Shown: positions 50,111 through 60,048 of the stretch, piece after piece
Numbering within the stretch: the first letter of the stretch is position 1
Layout of the letters: each line of letters starts with the position of its first letter
Assembly (NCBI GenBank): GCA_031271905.1
Contig: JAISUT010000004.1
Coordinates: 1-64,000, forward strand
Reading direction: 5' to 3'
Source: Acidobacteriota bacterium
GTDB lineage: Bacteria; Acidobacteriota; UBA6911
Length of the DNA: 64,000 nucleotides
Translations under genes and position numbers: made by a program
The notes under the pieces: generated by a model
What the model was told of the DNA's origin: nothing
Database searches by the model: none
The model's input: only the letters and a program-made list of their open reading frames with translations

Positions 50111-52869
50111 GGCCGCTGCAACTCGTCCTCTCGGCTTTCGGCCCCTATGCGGGCGAGACGGAGCTGGACTTCTCAGCGCTCGGCACGAACGGCCTGTACC
50201 TCATCACGGGGGACACCGGCGCGGGCAAGACGACGATCTTCGACGCGATCACGTTCGCGCTTTATGGCGAACCCAGCGGAACGACGCGGGAGACTTCGAT
50301 GTTGCGCAGCAAATATGCCGCGCCCGAGACGAAAACGTTCGTCAAGATGGCGTTCGCGTATGCGGGCAAGGAGTACGTCCTCGTCAGGAACCCCGGCTAC
50401 CAACGCCCCAAGAAGCGCGGCAGCGGTTTCACGTCGGAGGTCGCGGACGCCACCCTGACGTTCCCCGACGGGCGGCTCGTCACAGGCGGCCCGCAGGTGA
50501 CCGCCGCCATCAAGGAGCTGGTCGGCATCGACCGCAAGCAGTTCACGCAGATCGCGATGATAGCCCAGGGCGACTTCCTGAGGCTCTTGCTGGCGGAGAC
50601 GAAGGATCGGCGGGAGATCTTCCGCCAGATATTCCAGACCAGGAACTACGAAGCCTTGCAGGCGCGGCTGAAAAACGAAGCCGCCGGCTTGAAAAGGCGG
50701 TACGACGAGTTGAGGGCGAGCATCGGGCAGTATGTCGGCGGCATCGCTTGCGATGAGGACGCCCCCCTTTCCATCGAGGCGCGGAAAGCCAAAGACGGTT
50801 CGTCAACGACCGCAGACGCGCTGGAGCTGCTCGCCAAGCTGATCGGAAACGACCGGGACAGGCGGGACGCCGCCACGGAGGCGCTGGAAGACGTCGGGCG
50901 GGAGGTGTCGCAAATCGACATCGCCATCGGCAAAGCCGCCAAGGACGCCAGCGCGCGGCGGGAACTGGAAAAAGCGCAGGTCGCGCTCGATCAAGCGTCG
51001 GGGCGTTTGCCCGAACTGGAGCGGCTTTTCGAGGAGGCGACGTCAAAGCAACCGGAGGTGGAGCGGCTGGCGGTCGAGATCGCCGCCCAGGCGTCACTGC
51101 TCCCCCGATACGACGAGCTCGACCGGGCGTCGCAGGTGATCGCGGACAAGAACCGGCGGCTTGCGGAACTCGACGCCAGGCAGGCGGAGCGCGCCGCCAA
51201 AGCCCGCGAGCAGAGATCCCTGTTGGCGCAGATCCAAACCGAGCTGGAGGCGTTGAAGGAATCCGGAACGACGAGGCTGCGGCTGCAAAACGACCGGGAG
51301 AAGGCGGGGGAGCGCGCCCAAAGGGTCGCCGATCTGCGCAACCTGCTCGCGGACGCCGCCAAGCTCGCAAAGGAGCGCGACGCCGCGCAAAGGATCTATC
51401 TGGCGGCGCGGGCTGCGGCGGCAAGCGCCGGCGACGCATATTCCGCGCGCAACCGCGCGTTCCTCGACGCGCAAGCCGGCATCCTGGCGGAGAAGTTGGA
51501 GGACGGGCGTCCGTGCCCCGTATGCGGTTCCCGGGAGCACCCGCTCCCCGCCAGACGCCCCGCCGAGGCGCCGACCGAAAAAGAGGTCGAGGCGGCGAAG
51601 GGGGCGGCGGCCGCGGCGCTGGACGACGCGACGGCGGCGAGCGAGAAGGCGTCCGTTACGAAAACCCGCGCCGAGGCGAAGGATGAAGCGGCCGCGAAAG
51701 CCTCCGAAGCCCTGTTCGGCGCCCGCCCGGGAGACCTCCCGACGGCGCTCGCGTCGGAAGCGGCGGAACTCGCCGGGAGGCTGAAGGCGCTGGACGGGCG
51801 GATAAAGGCGGAGGAGGCGAAGGAGCGGCGCAAGGCGGAGTTGGAGAAGGGGATGCCCGCCTTGGCGCAAGCCGTCGAAAGGCTGGCGGGCGACATCGCA
51901 AAGGGCGAGAAAGAGGCGGCGGCGCTGGAAGCGGATGCCAAAGGTCTCGCCATCGCGCGGGACAGGCTGGCGGAGGATTTGCCCTGCGCCGACAAGGACG
52001 AGGCCGAAAAGCGGATCACGGCCGCCGAGGCCAGGAAAAAAGCGCTCCAGAACGCCATCCAATGCGCGAAGGACGGCCTGGACGCCGGCAAAAAGCAGGC
52101 GCACGAACTGAAGGCGAAGATCGACGCCCTCGCCCAGCAGCTCGAAGGCATGGAGGCGACCGACCTCCGTGCGCTGGAGCGGCGGAAGGAGGGGCTGTCG
52201 AAGGCGAAGGACGGCATCGTCAAAGACCTCGCCGCCATCGCGTCGCGGCTGGACAGGAACATGGACATCTTTGAAAACGTCCGGCGGCAGGGCGAGGGCG
52301 TCGCCAAGGTCGAGGAACGGTGGGGCTGGGTCAAATCCCTTTCGGACACCGCCAACGGCCAGCTCGCCGGCAAGGACAAGGTCATGCTCGAGGCGTATGT
52401 CCAAGCCGCTTATTTCGAGAGGATCATACGCAGGGCGAACCAGCGGCTCATGGTCATGTCCGGCGGCCAGTTCGAGCTGAAACGAAGCACCGCCGCGAGC
52501 AACCAGCAGAACCAGAGCGGGCTGGAGCTGGACGTCATCGACCATTACAACGCTTCGGAAAGGAGCGTGAAGACCCTGTCGGGCGGCGAGTCGTTCATGG
52601 CGGCGCTCTCCCTCGCCCTCGGCCTGTCGGACGAGATACAGTCCATGTCAGGCGGCATCCGCCTGGACGCGATGTTCGTGGACGAGGGCTTCGGCTCCCT
52701 GGACGAGGACACGCTCGCGCAAGCGCTGAAAGTCCTGGGCGGGCTGGCGGACGGCAACCTGCTCGTCGGCATCATCTCCCACGTCGCCGAATTGAAGGAG
52801 CGCGTCGGCAGGCAGATCGTCGTCAGGAAGGGGAGGAGCGGCGGAAGCAGCGTGGAGGTGGTGGCGTGA
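50107..52869 (+). CDS. sbcC: exonuclease subunit SbcC (Rad50-like ATPase)
   Basis: This 920-residue SMC-like protein has Walker A (GDTGAGKTTIFDAITFALYG, residues 35-54), two long coiled coils broken by the zinc hook CPVC (residues 470-473), the ABC signature LSGGESFMAALSLALGLSDEIQ and Walker B DAMFVDEGFGSLD. With SbcD it forms the ATP-driven complex for DNA end processing. Its ATG overlaps the sbcD stop. The coiled coil is rich in Ala, Glu, Lys and Arg. No helicase or recombination gene is adjacent. Confidence 0.95.
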   Translation: MRPLQLVLSAFGPYAGETELDFSALGTNGLYLITGDTGAGKTTIFDAITFALYGEPSGTTRETSMLRSKYAAPETKTFVKMAFAYAGKEYVLVRNPGYQRPKKRGSGFTSEVADATLTFPDGRLVTGGPQVTAAIKELVGIDRKQFTQIAMIAQGDFLRLLLAETKDRREIFRQIFQTRNYEALQARLKNEAAGLKRRYDELRASIGQYVGGIACDEDAPLSIEARKAKDGSSTTADALELLAKLIGNDRDRRDAATEALEDVGREVSQIDIAIGKAAKDASARRELEKAQVALDQASGRLPELERLFEEATSKQPEVERLAVEIAAQASLLPRYDELDRASQVIADKNRRLAELDARQAERAAKAREQRSLLAQIQTELEALKESGTTRLRLQNDREKAGERAQRVADLRNLLADAAKLAKERDAAQRIYLAARAAAASAGDAYSARNRAFLDAQAGILAEKLEDGRPCPVCGSREHPLPARRPAEAPTEKEVEAAKGAAAAALDDATAASEKASVTKTRAEAKDEAAAKASEALFGARPGDLPTALASEAAELAGRLKALDGRIKAEEAKERRKAELEKGMPALAQAVERLAGDIAKGEKEAAALEADAKGLAIARDRLAEDLPCADKDEAEKRITAAEARKKALQNAIQCAKDGLDAGKKQAHELKAKIDALAQQLEGMEATDLRALERRKEGLSKAKDGIVKDLAAIASRLDRNMDIFENVRRQGEGVAKVEERWGWVKSLSDTANGQLAGKDKVMLEAYVQAAYFERIIRRANQRLMVMSGGQFELKRSTAASNQQNQSGLELDVIDHYNASERSVKTLSGGESFMAALSLALGLSDEIQSMSGGIRLDAMFVDEGFGSLDEDTLAQALKVLGGLADGNLLVGIISHVAELKERVGRQIVVRKGRSGGSSVEVVA

Positions 52870-52884
52870 CCCGGTCGCGGATTC

Positions 52885-52924
52885 CAGGCGACGCCCCGCA
52901 TGGCGTCATGTCTTAGAGGTTCCC
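52885..52924. repeat. inverted-repeat leader element, degenerate copy E
   Basis: The right end (TTAGAGGTTCCC) and a shortened inner part (AGGCGACGCC) are recognisable, but the left end is lost. It lies between the convergent stops of sbcC and bshC, so it is not a leader like the other copies. Confidence 0.5.
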
Positions 52925-52925
52925 T

Positions 52926-54653
52926 TCAGCGCGGGAGCGACCGCAACTCGACCAGCCTGTGGGTGAACCCCTCGACGGAGACGGCGGCGCGGAGGGCGTC
53001 CATGACGGCGGGGCCGTGTTTCGCGAGGAAGTGGAAGATCGTCAACTCCCTCTCCTGGAGGTTGCCTTCGGGGAGCAGGTGGTTGGCGATGGTCGCGGCG
53101 TCCGCCGCCGCGTCGCCCGCGCCTCCGCCCGTCTCCATGCGCACGACGCGCGCTTTCAGGTTGCGGACGTTGTGCAACGCCTTCCGGCGCACGGCGTCCA
53201 CCACGCCTTCGAGCCCGCCCTCGATTTCTCCCGCGTCCGTCTGAATCCCCCGCAGCCCCGCGTCCAAGCGTCCGTACAGGCGCTCCAGCCGCGAGGACAT
53301 GCCGCCCCCGCCCGCCCGCAGCAACGCCTTCTCCACCAGCGCCGCCTCGCCGGCGAAAACGTCCGTGAAGCCGACCCCCGTCCGCCCCATGGCGGCGGCG
53401 ACCTCCGGCTCGACCAGGGTGAAGGCGTCGCGCGGCCAGACCACGGGCATGGCGCGCCCGAATATCTTGTAGAGCGCTTCGACCTGCGCGAAGTAGGCGA
53501 CCTCCGCCGCCCCGCCCGCATAGGCGACGGTGGGCAGGAGCGCGTCCTGCGCGATGGGGCGCAACAGCACGTTAGGGCTGAACGCCTCGGGCCGCCGCTC
53601 CGCGAGTTCCAGCAGCTCCCCTTCCGAGAACTCCCCGCCGCCGTTCTTCAACCGGAACGCTGGCGCCGCGCCATCGGCGGACTCCGGCCCGGACGTCTGT
53701 TCGAGGGCGTGCCGCCTGCCGTCCACGGTCAGGAACAGGGTGGTGGCCCCATCCAACACCTTCACCTGCGAGTGGAAGCCCGCCGCACGCAACTCCCCGT
53801 CGCGACGGGTCAAGGCGGCGCGGATGCGCCCCGCTTCGGCGACGGCGCGGCGAAAGACGGGGGTCAGCAGCCGCTTGAGCCCGGGGTCGGCGGGGTCGAG
53901 GACGACCAGCCCCGTCCCCGCGAACAGCCAGTGCAACGTCCGCGCGAAGGCTTCGGCGAAGCTGGCGCCGGGCGCATAAGCCCCTTCCAGCGCCGCGACG
54001 GCCTCGGCCTTCCATGCGGCGCCCTGCGGGGAGTCGCCCCAGCATGCGGCGAACGCCCGCGTCGCCGCGCCGACGGTCTCGGTGAAACGGAGCGAGCCGA
54101 CCGCCTTGGCGGCGACCTCGGCTTCCGGGAACAGCCCCGCGCCGAAATCGACGCCGCGAGCCGCGACCATGGCGGGCGCGGAGGGCGCGGCAGGCGCAGG
54201 GGGCCGAACCTCCATGACGGCGCACTTGGTCGCCTCTTTATAGTCGTGATCCTCCGTCTCCATCCAGAAGACCGGCACCGCGCTCACGCCGCGCCGGCGG
54301 AGCTCCACCGCCAGCTCCACGGCGGTCAACGCCTTGTAGACGGTGTAGAGAGGCCCGCCGAAGATCCCCGTCTGCTGGCCGGTGAGGACGGCGACGCCGC
54401 CGGGCTTTCCAAGGTCGTCGATGCCCCGGAAGACCTTGGCGTCCGCGCCGAACGACTCGTTCTGGCGGCGCAGGGCGGCGGCGACCTCGCGGCGCGGGAA
54501 CGGCAGGGGGGCGGTCGCACGCGCCACCGTCTCGAGCGCGTCCAACGCCGGGGGCGCGGGGTAGAAGCGCATGGCGGCGGGGTCGCGTTCCAGATAGCGC
54601 AGGAAGAGCGCGGATTGGCGGGGCAGGTCTTTGAACGGGATGTCTGTCGGCAT
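52926..54653 (-). CDS. bshC: putative cysteine-adding enzyme BshC (canonical copy)
   Basis: BshC is held to join cysteine to GlcN-malate in the last step of bacillithiol synthesis. The 575-residue protein has the usual length and all main marks: VLTGQQTGIFGGPLYTVYKALTA (89-111), the AVPVFWMETEDHDYKE motif with EDHD at 134-137, a central Rossmann-type domain, and the coiled-coil C-terminal section ending in LLPEGNLQERELTIFHFLAKHGP. The second, divergent homologue at 13690 lacks these motifs. The start ATG (MPTDIPFK) has only a weak ribosome site; an upstream in-frame start would add 19 residues. It is 39 kb from bshB1 and stands with manC on the minus strand. Confidence 0.9.
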   Translation of the reverse strand: MPTDIPFKDLPRQSALFLRYLERDPAAMRFYPAPPALDALETVARATAPLPFPRREVAAALRRQNESFGADAKVFRGIDDLGKPGGVAVLTGQQTGIFGGPLYTVYKALTAVELAVELRRRGVSAVPVFWMETEDHDYKEATKCAVMEVRPPAPAAPSAPAMVAARGVDFGAGLFPEAEVAAKAVGSLRFTETVGAATRAFAACWGDSPQGAAWKAEAVAALEGAYAPGASFAEAFARTLHWLFAGTGLVVLDPADPGLKRLLTPVFRRAVAEAGRIRAALTRRDGELRAAGFHSQVKVLDGATTLFLTVDGRRHALEQTSGPESADGAAPAFRLKNGGGEFSEGELLELAERRPEAFSPNVLLRPIAQDALLPTVAYAGGAAEVAYFAQVEALYKIFGRAMPVVWPRDAFTLVEPEVAAAMGRTGVGFTDVFAGEAALVEKALLRAGGGGMSSRLERLYGRLDAGLRGIQTDAGEIEGGLEGVVDAVRRKALHNVRNLKARVVRMETGGGAGDAAADAATIANHLLPEGNLQERELTIFHFLAKHGPAVMDALRAAVSVEGFTHRLVELRSLPR

Positions 54654-54789
54654 GGGAGATGGGGCGGGTGCGCCGTCCGACCACGCCGCCCCTGCGCACC
54701 GGTCGTCCATATCGGGCGGGGGGGAGGCGGAGGCGGCCGTCGGCCCGCCAGTCCTTTTCTATGCTTTCTATCGCCTCTGTCTCTTTGCT

Positions 54790-55956
54790 TTACTTCGCCT
54801 CTTTGCTTCGCCGTGGCGGCTCTTGCCGCTCCGGCGGCCACGGTTCTTCAGGCAAGGCGGCGACCAGCTTCTTCAAATCTGCCGCCTTGTCGCGGGAGCA
54901 GACGAGCACCTTGCCGTAGGCTTGGACGATGACCAGGTCCGACACGCCGTAGGTGGCGATCATGCCGGACTGCACCCCCGCCTGCGCCGATCGCCCCGAC
55001 TGGCAGTAGATGACGCAGTCGCGGGTGTCGAGCGCCGTCACCGCCCCTTGGACGATGTTGCCTGCGGCGTCCGGCGCGAGCGCGCGTCCGAGCGACGCCC
55101 AGCTCCCGATGTCGTCCCAGCCGAAGCGCGCCGGCACGAGACGCAACCCTTCCGCCTTCTCCATGATGCCGAAGTCGATGGAGATGCGCGGCAGCGCCGA
55201 GAAGATCGCGGCGACTTCCTCCCGGACCGCAGCCAACGCCGTTCCGGCTATGAGCGGGCGCAGGCGATCCAGCCCTGCGGCCGTCTCCGGCATGAAGCGT
55301 GCGAACAAGTCCAGCAGCGTCCGGTTGCGCCAAAGGAACATGCCGCTGTTCCAATAATAGCCGCCGTCTGCCACGTAGCGCGCCGCCGTGGCGGCGTCCG
55401 GTTTCTCGACGAAGCGGGTGACGGGCCATGCCGCCGCGCCGTCTCCGGCACCGTCCGCACGGGCGACGCCGGGGGGCTTTTCGGCGAGGATGTAGCCATA
55501 GCCGGTCTCCGGGCGCGTGGGGGCGATGCCGAAGACCACGCCGCTGGCGCCTTCCAAGTTGTCCAGGCCCGTCTGGACGGTCTCGCGATACGCCGCGCCG
55601 TCGGCGATGTAATGGTCGGCGGGCAACGCCAGCATCACGGCGTCCCCGTCGCGCCGTTCCAAGTGCAACGCGCAGAAGCCCACGCAAGCCGAGGTGTCGC
55701 GCCCCACCGGCTCCACCAGGAAGTTCCCCTCCGGCAACTCCGGGAGCTGCCGCCGCGCGATGTCCAGGTGCTCCGCGCCGATGGAGACGCATATGCGCTC
55801 AGGAGGAACCAGCGGCTGGATGCGCGCCACCGTATCCTGCAACAACGAGGTGCCGCCGAGCAACGGGATGAACGGCTTGGGGAACTTGCGGGCGCTGAGC
55901 GGCCAGAAGCGCTCCCCCCGCCCTCCGGCCATGATCACGGCGTACAATGTCGGCAT
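54790..55956 (-). CDS. manC: mannose-1-phosphate guanylyltransferase
   Basis: This 388-residue enzyme makes GDP-mannose. It has the nucleotidyltransferase start AVIMAGGRGERFWPLSARKFPKPF, the sugar-binding segments PADHYIADGAAYR and GYGYILAEK, FVEKPDAATAARYVADGGYYWNSGMFLWR, and DFGIMEKAEGLRLVPARFGWDDIGSW. There is no C-terminal isomerase domain, so it is monofunctional. GDP-mannose probably supplies the surface polysaccharide encoded in the island beyond the tRNA. GGGGAAG precedes the ATG by five bases; bshC starts 137 bases further on. Confidence 0.92.
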   Translation of the reverse strand: MPTLYAVIMAGGRGERFWPLSARKFPKPFIPLLGGTSLLQDTVARIQPLVPPERICVSIGAEHLDIARRQLPELPEGNFLVEPVGRDTSACVGFCALHLERRDGDAVMLALPADHYIADGAAYRETVQTGLDNLEGASGVVFGIAPTRPETGYGYILAEKPPGVARADGAGDGAAAWPVTRFVEKPDAATAARYVADGGYYWNSGMFLWRNRTLLDLFARFMPETAAGLDRLRPLIAGTALAAVREEVAAIFSALPRISIDFGIMEKAEGLRLVPARFGWDDIGSWASLGRALAPDAAGNIVQGAVTALDTRDCVIYCQSGRSAQAGVQSGMIATYGVSDLVIVQAYGKVLVCSRDKAADLKKLVAALPEEPWPPERQEPPRRSKEAK

Positions 55957-56374
55957 CGTCTTCCCCACGGTTTCGTGCGCGTTTCAAGCGACAGAGAGAA
56001 CATCGGCGAACAAAAAGGGGATTTTAACGGAGGCGTCGGCGCTTGTCTATGGTTTCCGGGACGGCGGCTTCGCGACGGCGGCGGCGCGAAGCCCTCCCCC
56101 GACCTGGTCTCACTCGCCATCTCTTCCGTCCCGTCCGTACCGCTCCCATCGGCCTGCGCGCCACATCCTTCATCTCGCGCTCCCCGGGGGCTTGATATGA
56201 AGGATGGGCGGACGCGCCCGCCTTGCACGCCATGCGTTGCCATTTTGGGGCTGGATATTTTGGGCTGATATTTTGAAAATCCAGCTTCACAACGGAAGCG
56301 GAGCGTGCTAATCTCTTGTCCGTTGTTTTCCGGTTTGATCGCGCCACGCCGGAAGGCAACCCCTGCGACAACGT
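55957..56374 (+). other. gap before tRNA-Lys with a possible promoter
   Basis: No gene is seen in this gap. A TTCACA (56286-56291) and TAATCT (56309-56314) pair spaced by 17 bases could drive the tRNA gene, which starts 61 bases later. GATATTTTG appears twice just before it. The rest has no clear feature. Confidence 0.4.
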
Positions 56375-56450
<76 letters not shown>

Positions 56451-56774
56451 TTAAAGTCAAAATCAACGAAACCAGCAACTTGCAAAAATCCAAGTCGCTT
56501 CGGCAGGTGCACTCGCGAGCATCCACGGAAGAACGCGCATTCGCGATCTCATTCCGATTCCCTGATTCTGAGCCTGCGCCGACGACGGGGGGCTGCCAGC
56601 GGCGGCTTCGGAGAAGACTCCGCCAGTAGCGCAACCATCGCCGAGCATGTTGACCGTATATAGGCATCCTGAAATCCCTTGTCGAAATTATACCGATCGA
56701 TTATTCCGCGCTATATCAAATTTCTCGTTTTTATTTTGGACAGGTGTGCTCACGAATACAGGCAACATCTTTCT
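56451..56774. other. gap after tRNA-Lys, likely island boundary
   Basis: The left part keeps moderately GC-rich sequence and the right part becomes AT-rich as the 3' end of the ATP-grasp/HAD gene is neared. No integrase gene, no second copy of the tRNA end and no open frame with family features were found here. Confidence 0.45.
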
Positions 56775-58052
56775 TCAACTCCGCCAATCAAGCAATACTT
56801 CGATGCCATCGACATCGAACACCGGAATTCCGCAACAATCCAGCACCGCTTGCCGCTCGGCGTATGCATTATCTATAAAAACCGCGTTTTCAGGTTCGAT
56901 TACACTCGCTTTTGTTTCGCACGATGAAAGCTTTAGTATTTTGCTGAACAAACTCGCACAGATTGCATGTTTGGAGAGCGATTGTTCAACCGTATCATCG
57001 TGGTCGCATTCATGTCGTGTAAGTAGTATGACGTCTATGCCCTTGTTTCGGCATTGATATAAAAAATGCACGGCAGGTATGTGAATATCATCGTTGACAA
57101 TTATTGTATCATCATAATCTATATATACACGTGAATACTTATAATCGATCTTGTAGCGTGAAATCAGCGTCCTGTCAACAATTACGCGAAATGGGTTTTG
57201 AGCAATCTCAATCTCACGTCCCATTGCTGCATATACACTTAACAGCGGCAGGTTGATGCCTTTCGCTCGCGACATGCACATCGTCCCGGCACATCTTGTT
57301 GAAATTTCAAGTAATTTATACTCACCGTTGACATCCTGTTTAATTTGAAAATACCACAATCCAAGAAAATTTAATTTCAGATTAATAGTTTCTGCAATAT
57401 GCCGTATCTCATCAGTCAATGTTTCACTCGAAGCCGAGACTGAAACGCCGCCAAATATCCGATTGCGAGAACGAGGCAAAACGGATTTTAATTTGCGATG
57501 TCTGTCAGTCAGACAATCGACGGTCAATTCTTTACCGGGCAGGTACTCGCAGATTACATACTCGTCTGTATCAATTGTTTCAATATCCTCAATTTTTCTT
57601 GCACCAACCGCACCTTGCCCGAATCGAGGTTTAACAAAAACAGGTAATTCTGTAATATTGCTGTACATCTTAGGACAAAAGCTTTCACCTTTAAATAGAT
57701 CAAACGTTTTCTGTTTATCTCTGCATATTTCGGCGGTGTTTTTATCAGAGCCTATAATTTTCGCGTGTACCTCATCAGAATGCGTGGCAAGATACTGCAC
57801 CACAGTATCATGAGTAGGAAAAACCACATCAATACTATGCTTATCAATAATACGATTGAATTCGGTTATAAAATCATAATCACTGATCATGGGAACATTG
57901 GAGATGTAATTTTTGAAAACATATTCACCATGTCGGTCAACAGACGAAGCGCCGAACAACCTAATGTTAACACACGTCGCCAAGGCATCGTGTAATTCGA
58001 CAGAATTAATTTCTCCGGCGGGGAATACAAGGACTCCAATTTTTTCGTTCAT
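56775..58052 (-). CDS. ATP-grasp and HAD-hydrolase fusion protein
   Basis: A 425-residue protein joins an ATP-grasp domain (about residues 1-300; FVKPRFGQGAVGARKI, CEYLPGKELTVDCL, KLLEISTRCAGTMCM) and a HAD-type phosphatase domain (about 305-425; VYIDYDDTIIV with D312 and D314, LLTRHE, NAVFIDNAYAER). The ATP-grasp part resembles carbamoyl-phosphate-synthase-like ligases of sugar and peptide clusters. The fusion could form a phosphorylated or amide intermediate and then remove phosphate. Codons are AT-rich compared with the genes before the tRNA. The gene starts directly after the stop of the DegT-like gene (TAAATG) and is translated with it. Confidence 0.82.
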   Translation of the reverse strand: MNEKIGVLVFPAGEINSVELHDALATCVNIRLFGASSVDRHGEYVFKNYISNVPMISDYDFITEFNRIIDKHSIDVVFPTHDTVVQYLATHSDEVHAKIIGSDKNTAEICRDKQKTFDLFKGESFCPKMYSNITELPVFVKPRFGQGAVGARKIEDIETIDTDEYVICEYLPGKELTVDCLTDRHRKLKSVLPRSRNRIFGGVSVSASSETLTDEIRHIAETINLKLNFLGLWYFQIKQDVNGEYKLLEISTRCAGTMCMSRAKGINLPLLSVYAAMGREIEIAQNPFRVIVDRTLISRYKIDYKYSRVYIDYDDTIIVNDDIHIPAVHFLYQCRNKGIDVILLTRHECDHDDTVEQSLSKHAICASLFSKILKLSSCETKASVIEPENAVFIDNAYAERQAVLDCCGIPVFDVDGIEVLLDWRS

Positions 58053-58994
58053 TTAGTGAATGCCCCTAATAATTTTAATAATATACTGCATTTCAGGCGC
58101 GCCATATCTTTGATCAATCGGGAGCGGAATTAAATATTTCCGCAAATACTCAGCATGAGAACCTAGCGGCGCCACTTGTTGAATACCATCCCAATATTGA
58201 GCGACATAAATCTTATTATCAATCAACTTCTGACGCAAAGTTTCAGATTCCGAAAGCAATGGATATACCATTGGGCAAATTGGTTCGGCTGTTAATTCCA
58301 GTTCGTTGATATCATTTAACGAATTGGACAATAATCTATAGTTTTCAAAACGACGCTTTCTTACAAGCCCATAATTTATATTTTGCATCAAACTTATCGT
58401 TAGTCGAGACATCATCTTTATTGGCGCATCGGAAAGTGATCTATCACTAGCTTTGAAAGCCTCATACCCCGCAGAAGCGCCTAAATCGCGCCGTTTCAAC
58501 AAATGATACATTCGATCATACGATACATCTATCGCAAGCTCTGCATCTAATATTTTATTGCATAACAACAAACCGCCATCGGGAAGTCCGAAAAACTTCC
58601 GCATGCTATAGAAACTTGCAAGCCCATGCGTTTCAGCGAAGAAGCTTTGCGCATTATCCACTATGAGATTTGGATACTTCGCAGATAATTCCAAAACGTT
58701 ATCACCACACACCCCGAACCAGTCGTTGTACAAAACATATGCATCTTTGGGAAACTCATCAACTGGTCGAAAATATGAGTCTATGTCATAATAATTGACA
58801 TTGCATTTTTCCTCTTCTATTGCTTTCCACACTACAGGGCAAGTATACAATGGAGCAAATATTTCTTTTATCTCATAAGTTCGGATGACATATCTCAAAC
58901 AGCTACGACCGCTATTAAGAGCAATGGAATTTTTATGATAAGGGGTAGAGCCATATGTTTCAAGTTCAAAATAGCCGCCTATTTCATTCAACAT
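58053..58994 (-). CDS. DegT/DnrJ/EryC1/StrS-like PLP protein
   Basis: This 313-residue protein has the fold pattern of PLP-dependent sugar aminotransferases: NSGRSCLRYVI near the start, the cofactor aspartate in LIVDNAQSFF (D113), and a lysine in SFYSMRKFFGLPDGGLL (K133) where the Schiff-base lysine of the DegT family stands. It is shorter than a standard DegT protein. It may aminate a nucleotide sugar or serve in another role. It is translationally coupled to the ATP-grasp/HAD gene. The gene is AT-rich, with codon use that fits the island. Confidence 0.75.
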   Translation of the reverse strand: MLNEIGGYFELETYGSTPYHKNSIALNSGRSCLRYVIRTYEIKEIFAPLYTCPVVWKAIEEEKCNVNYYDIDSYFRPVDEFPKDAYVLYNDWFGVCGDNVLELSAKYPNLIVDNAQSFFAETHGLASFYSMRKFFGLPDGGLLLCNKILDAELAIDVSYDRMYHLLKRRDLGASAGYEAFKASDRSLSDAPIKMMSRLTISLMQNINYGLVRKRRFENYRLLSNSLNDINELELTAEPICPMVYPLLSESETLRQKLIDNKIYVAQYWDGIQQVAPLGSHAEYLRKYLIPLPIDQRYGAPEMQYIIKIIRGIH

Positions 58995-59023
58995 TAACTT
59001 TACCTACACCTTTATCCCCCTCA

Positions 59024-59298
59024 CTAAAGGTTGAACTCCCGTGCGGACGCGATTCCTTCGACGCAGATTCTTCCACAATCCCACCTTCTACGGCTTTGAC
59101 ATCGCGTCCGGCGCGACGGGCGGCTTCCCGAATCGAGACGGGTTCCGCCCCGCAAAGGACTTTGAGCAGTTCCCAACGCTTTGCCGTCAAGACGCGCCAG
59201 AACAATTCCGGGGATGCGCAGCTTATGCGAGCCGCCGCCTCGGGCTTGCCCGTTTTCCAGATCTTTCCGTAGACCGACCCGTCCAGCGGTTTCTCCAA
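59024..59298 (-). pseudogene. HVO_A0114-type putative antitoxin relic (frameshifted)
   Basis: The frame reads ASPELFWRVLTAKRWELLKVLCGAEPVSIREAARRAGRDVKAV, the winged-helix start of the HVO_A0114 family of putative DNA-binding antitoxins. After DVKAV the expected continuation appears only in another frame (ending CVEGIASAREFNL then stop), so the gene is broken by at least one frameshift. A cognate toxin would be expected just upstream on the minus strand (59300-59420), but only unrecognised short frames are there. The sequence is GC-rich against the surrounding island, so it came from elsewhere or from the host chromosome. Confidence 0.6.
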
Positions 59299-59479
59299 TC
59301 GTCACCGCACCAGTTCCGTGAAAGCCGTTTCCTTGTATGCGCTGCGTGTGGATAAGAGTCGAACGACTTTACGTCGAGCACAATACCACCGTCGATGGAA
59401 TTTGTCAAAGGAAGCGCTGAATGTCAAGCGATGATTAATCATTCCGCACTACATCAAATTTCCTATATCGCAACACACC

Positions 59480-59840
59480 CATGGAGCGTAGAGAAACAAG
59501 CATCGCGACGGGCATTCGAGCCGAGGGAAGGACGGGGCGGGCGGTGCGGGAGGGTTTTTCCGAGCTGGAATACGCGGGCAAGGGGAAGCAGGCGCGGCGG
59601 GAGCGTTTCCGGCGAGATCGAGCGTCGCGCGCCGTGAGGAGCCGGGCTGGAGGCGAACGGTTTGACGAGAGGGCTGTTCGAGCCCAATGGAGGTGCTCGC
59701 AGGCGAGGGGCTGACGTTGCGCGAGGGGACGAGGCGGCTGGAGAAGACCAAGGCGAGCCTACGCGCCAAGGTGAGGCACCAGCCAGCTTGCTGCAAGCAG
59801 GTCGTCTGCCGCGCCCCGAAGGGGGACGTGTGTCTTTAGA
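59480..59840 (+). pseudogene. degenerate IS5-type transposase remnant
   Basis: On the plus strand a frame gives EGLTLREGTRRLEKTKASLRAKVRHQP, close to the RxEKxKASIRAKVEHPFR block at the C-terminal end of IS5-family transposases. The rest is spread over shifted frames, with Arg/Gly-rich text, so the gene is no longer functional. No terminal inverted repeats or target duplications could be set. The 58995-60048 gap holds this, the antitoxin relic and the dispersed repeat, and nothing else convincing. Confidence 0.45.
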
Positions 59841-59903
59841 CGCAGGGTGCAGGGCGGAAACATCATCGCGAACCTCGCCATGGGAGGTGTTTTATTTTTA
59901 TAC

Positions 59904-60004
59904 GGATCTGACCGAAATTTCATCCCGCCAGGGGGCGAATCCAAAATTTTCGAGCTGGTTTTCATGGATGTTGAAAGCATCTGCTAATTGTTCAACGTTT
60001 CCTT
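59904..60004 (-). repeat. dispersed ~100-bp repeat, copy 2
   Basis: This is the inverse-orientation match of 546-653, sharing AAAATTTTGGATTCGCCCCC and the flanking GATGAAATTTC and TGAACAATT blocks. It begins 45 bases past the stop of the glycosyltransferase gene on the minus strand. Confidence 0.75.
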
Positions 60005-60048
60005 AGTGGTCTCCGACTGAAATTTGATGGCTTGTGGATAGGCTCGAA

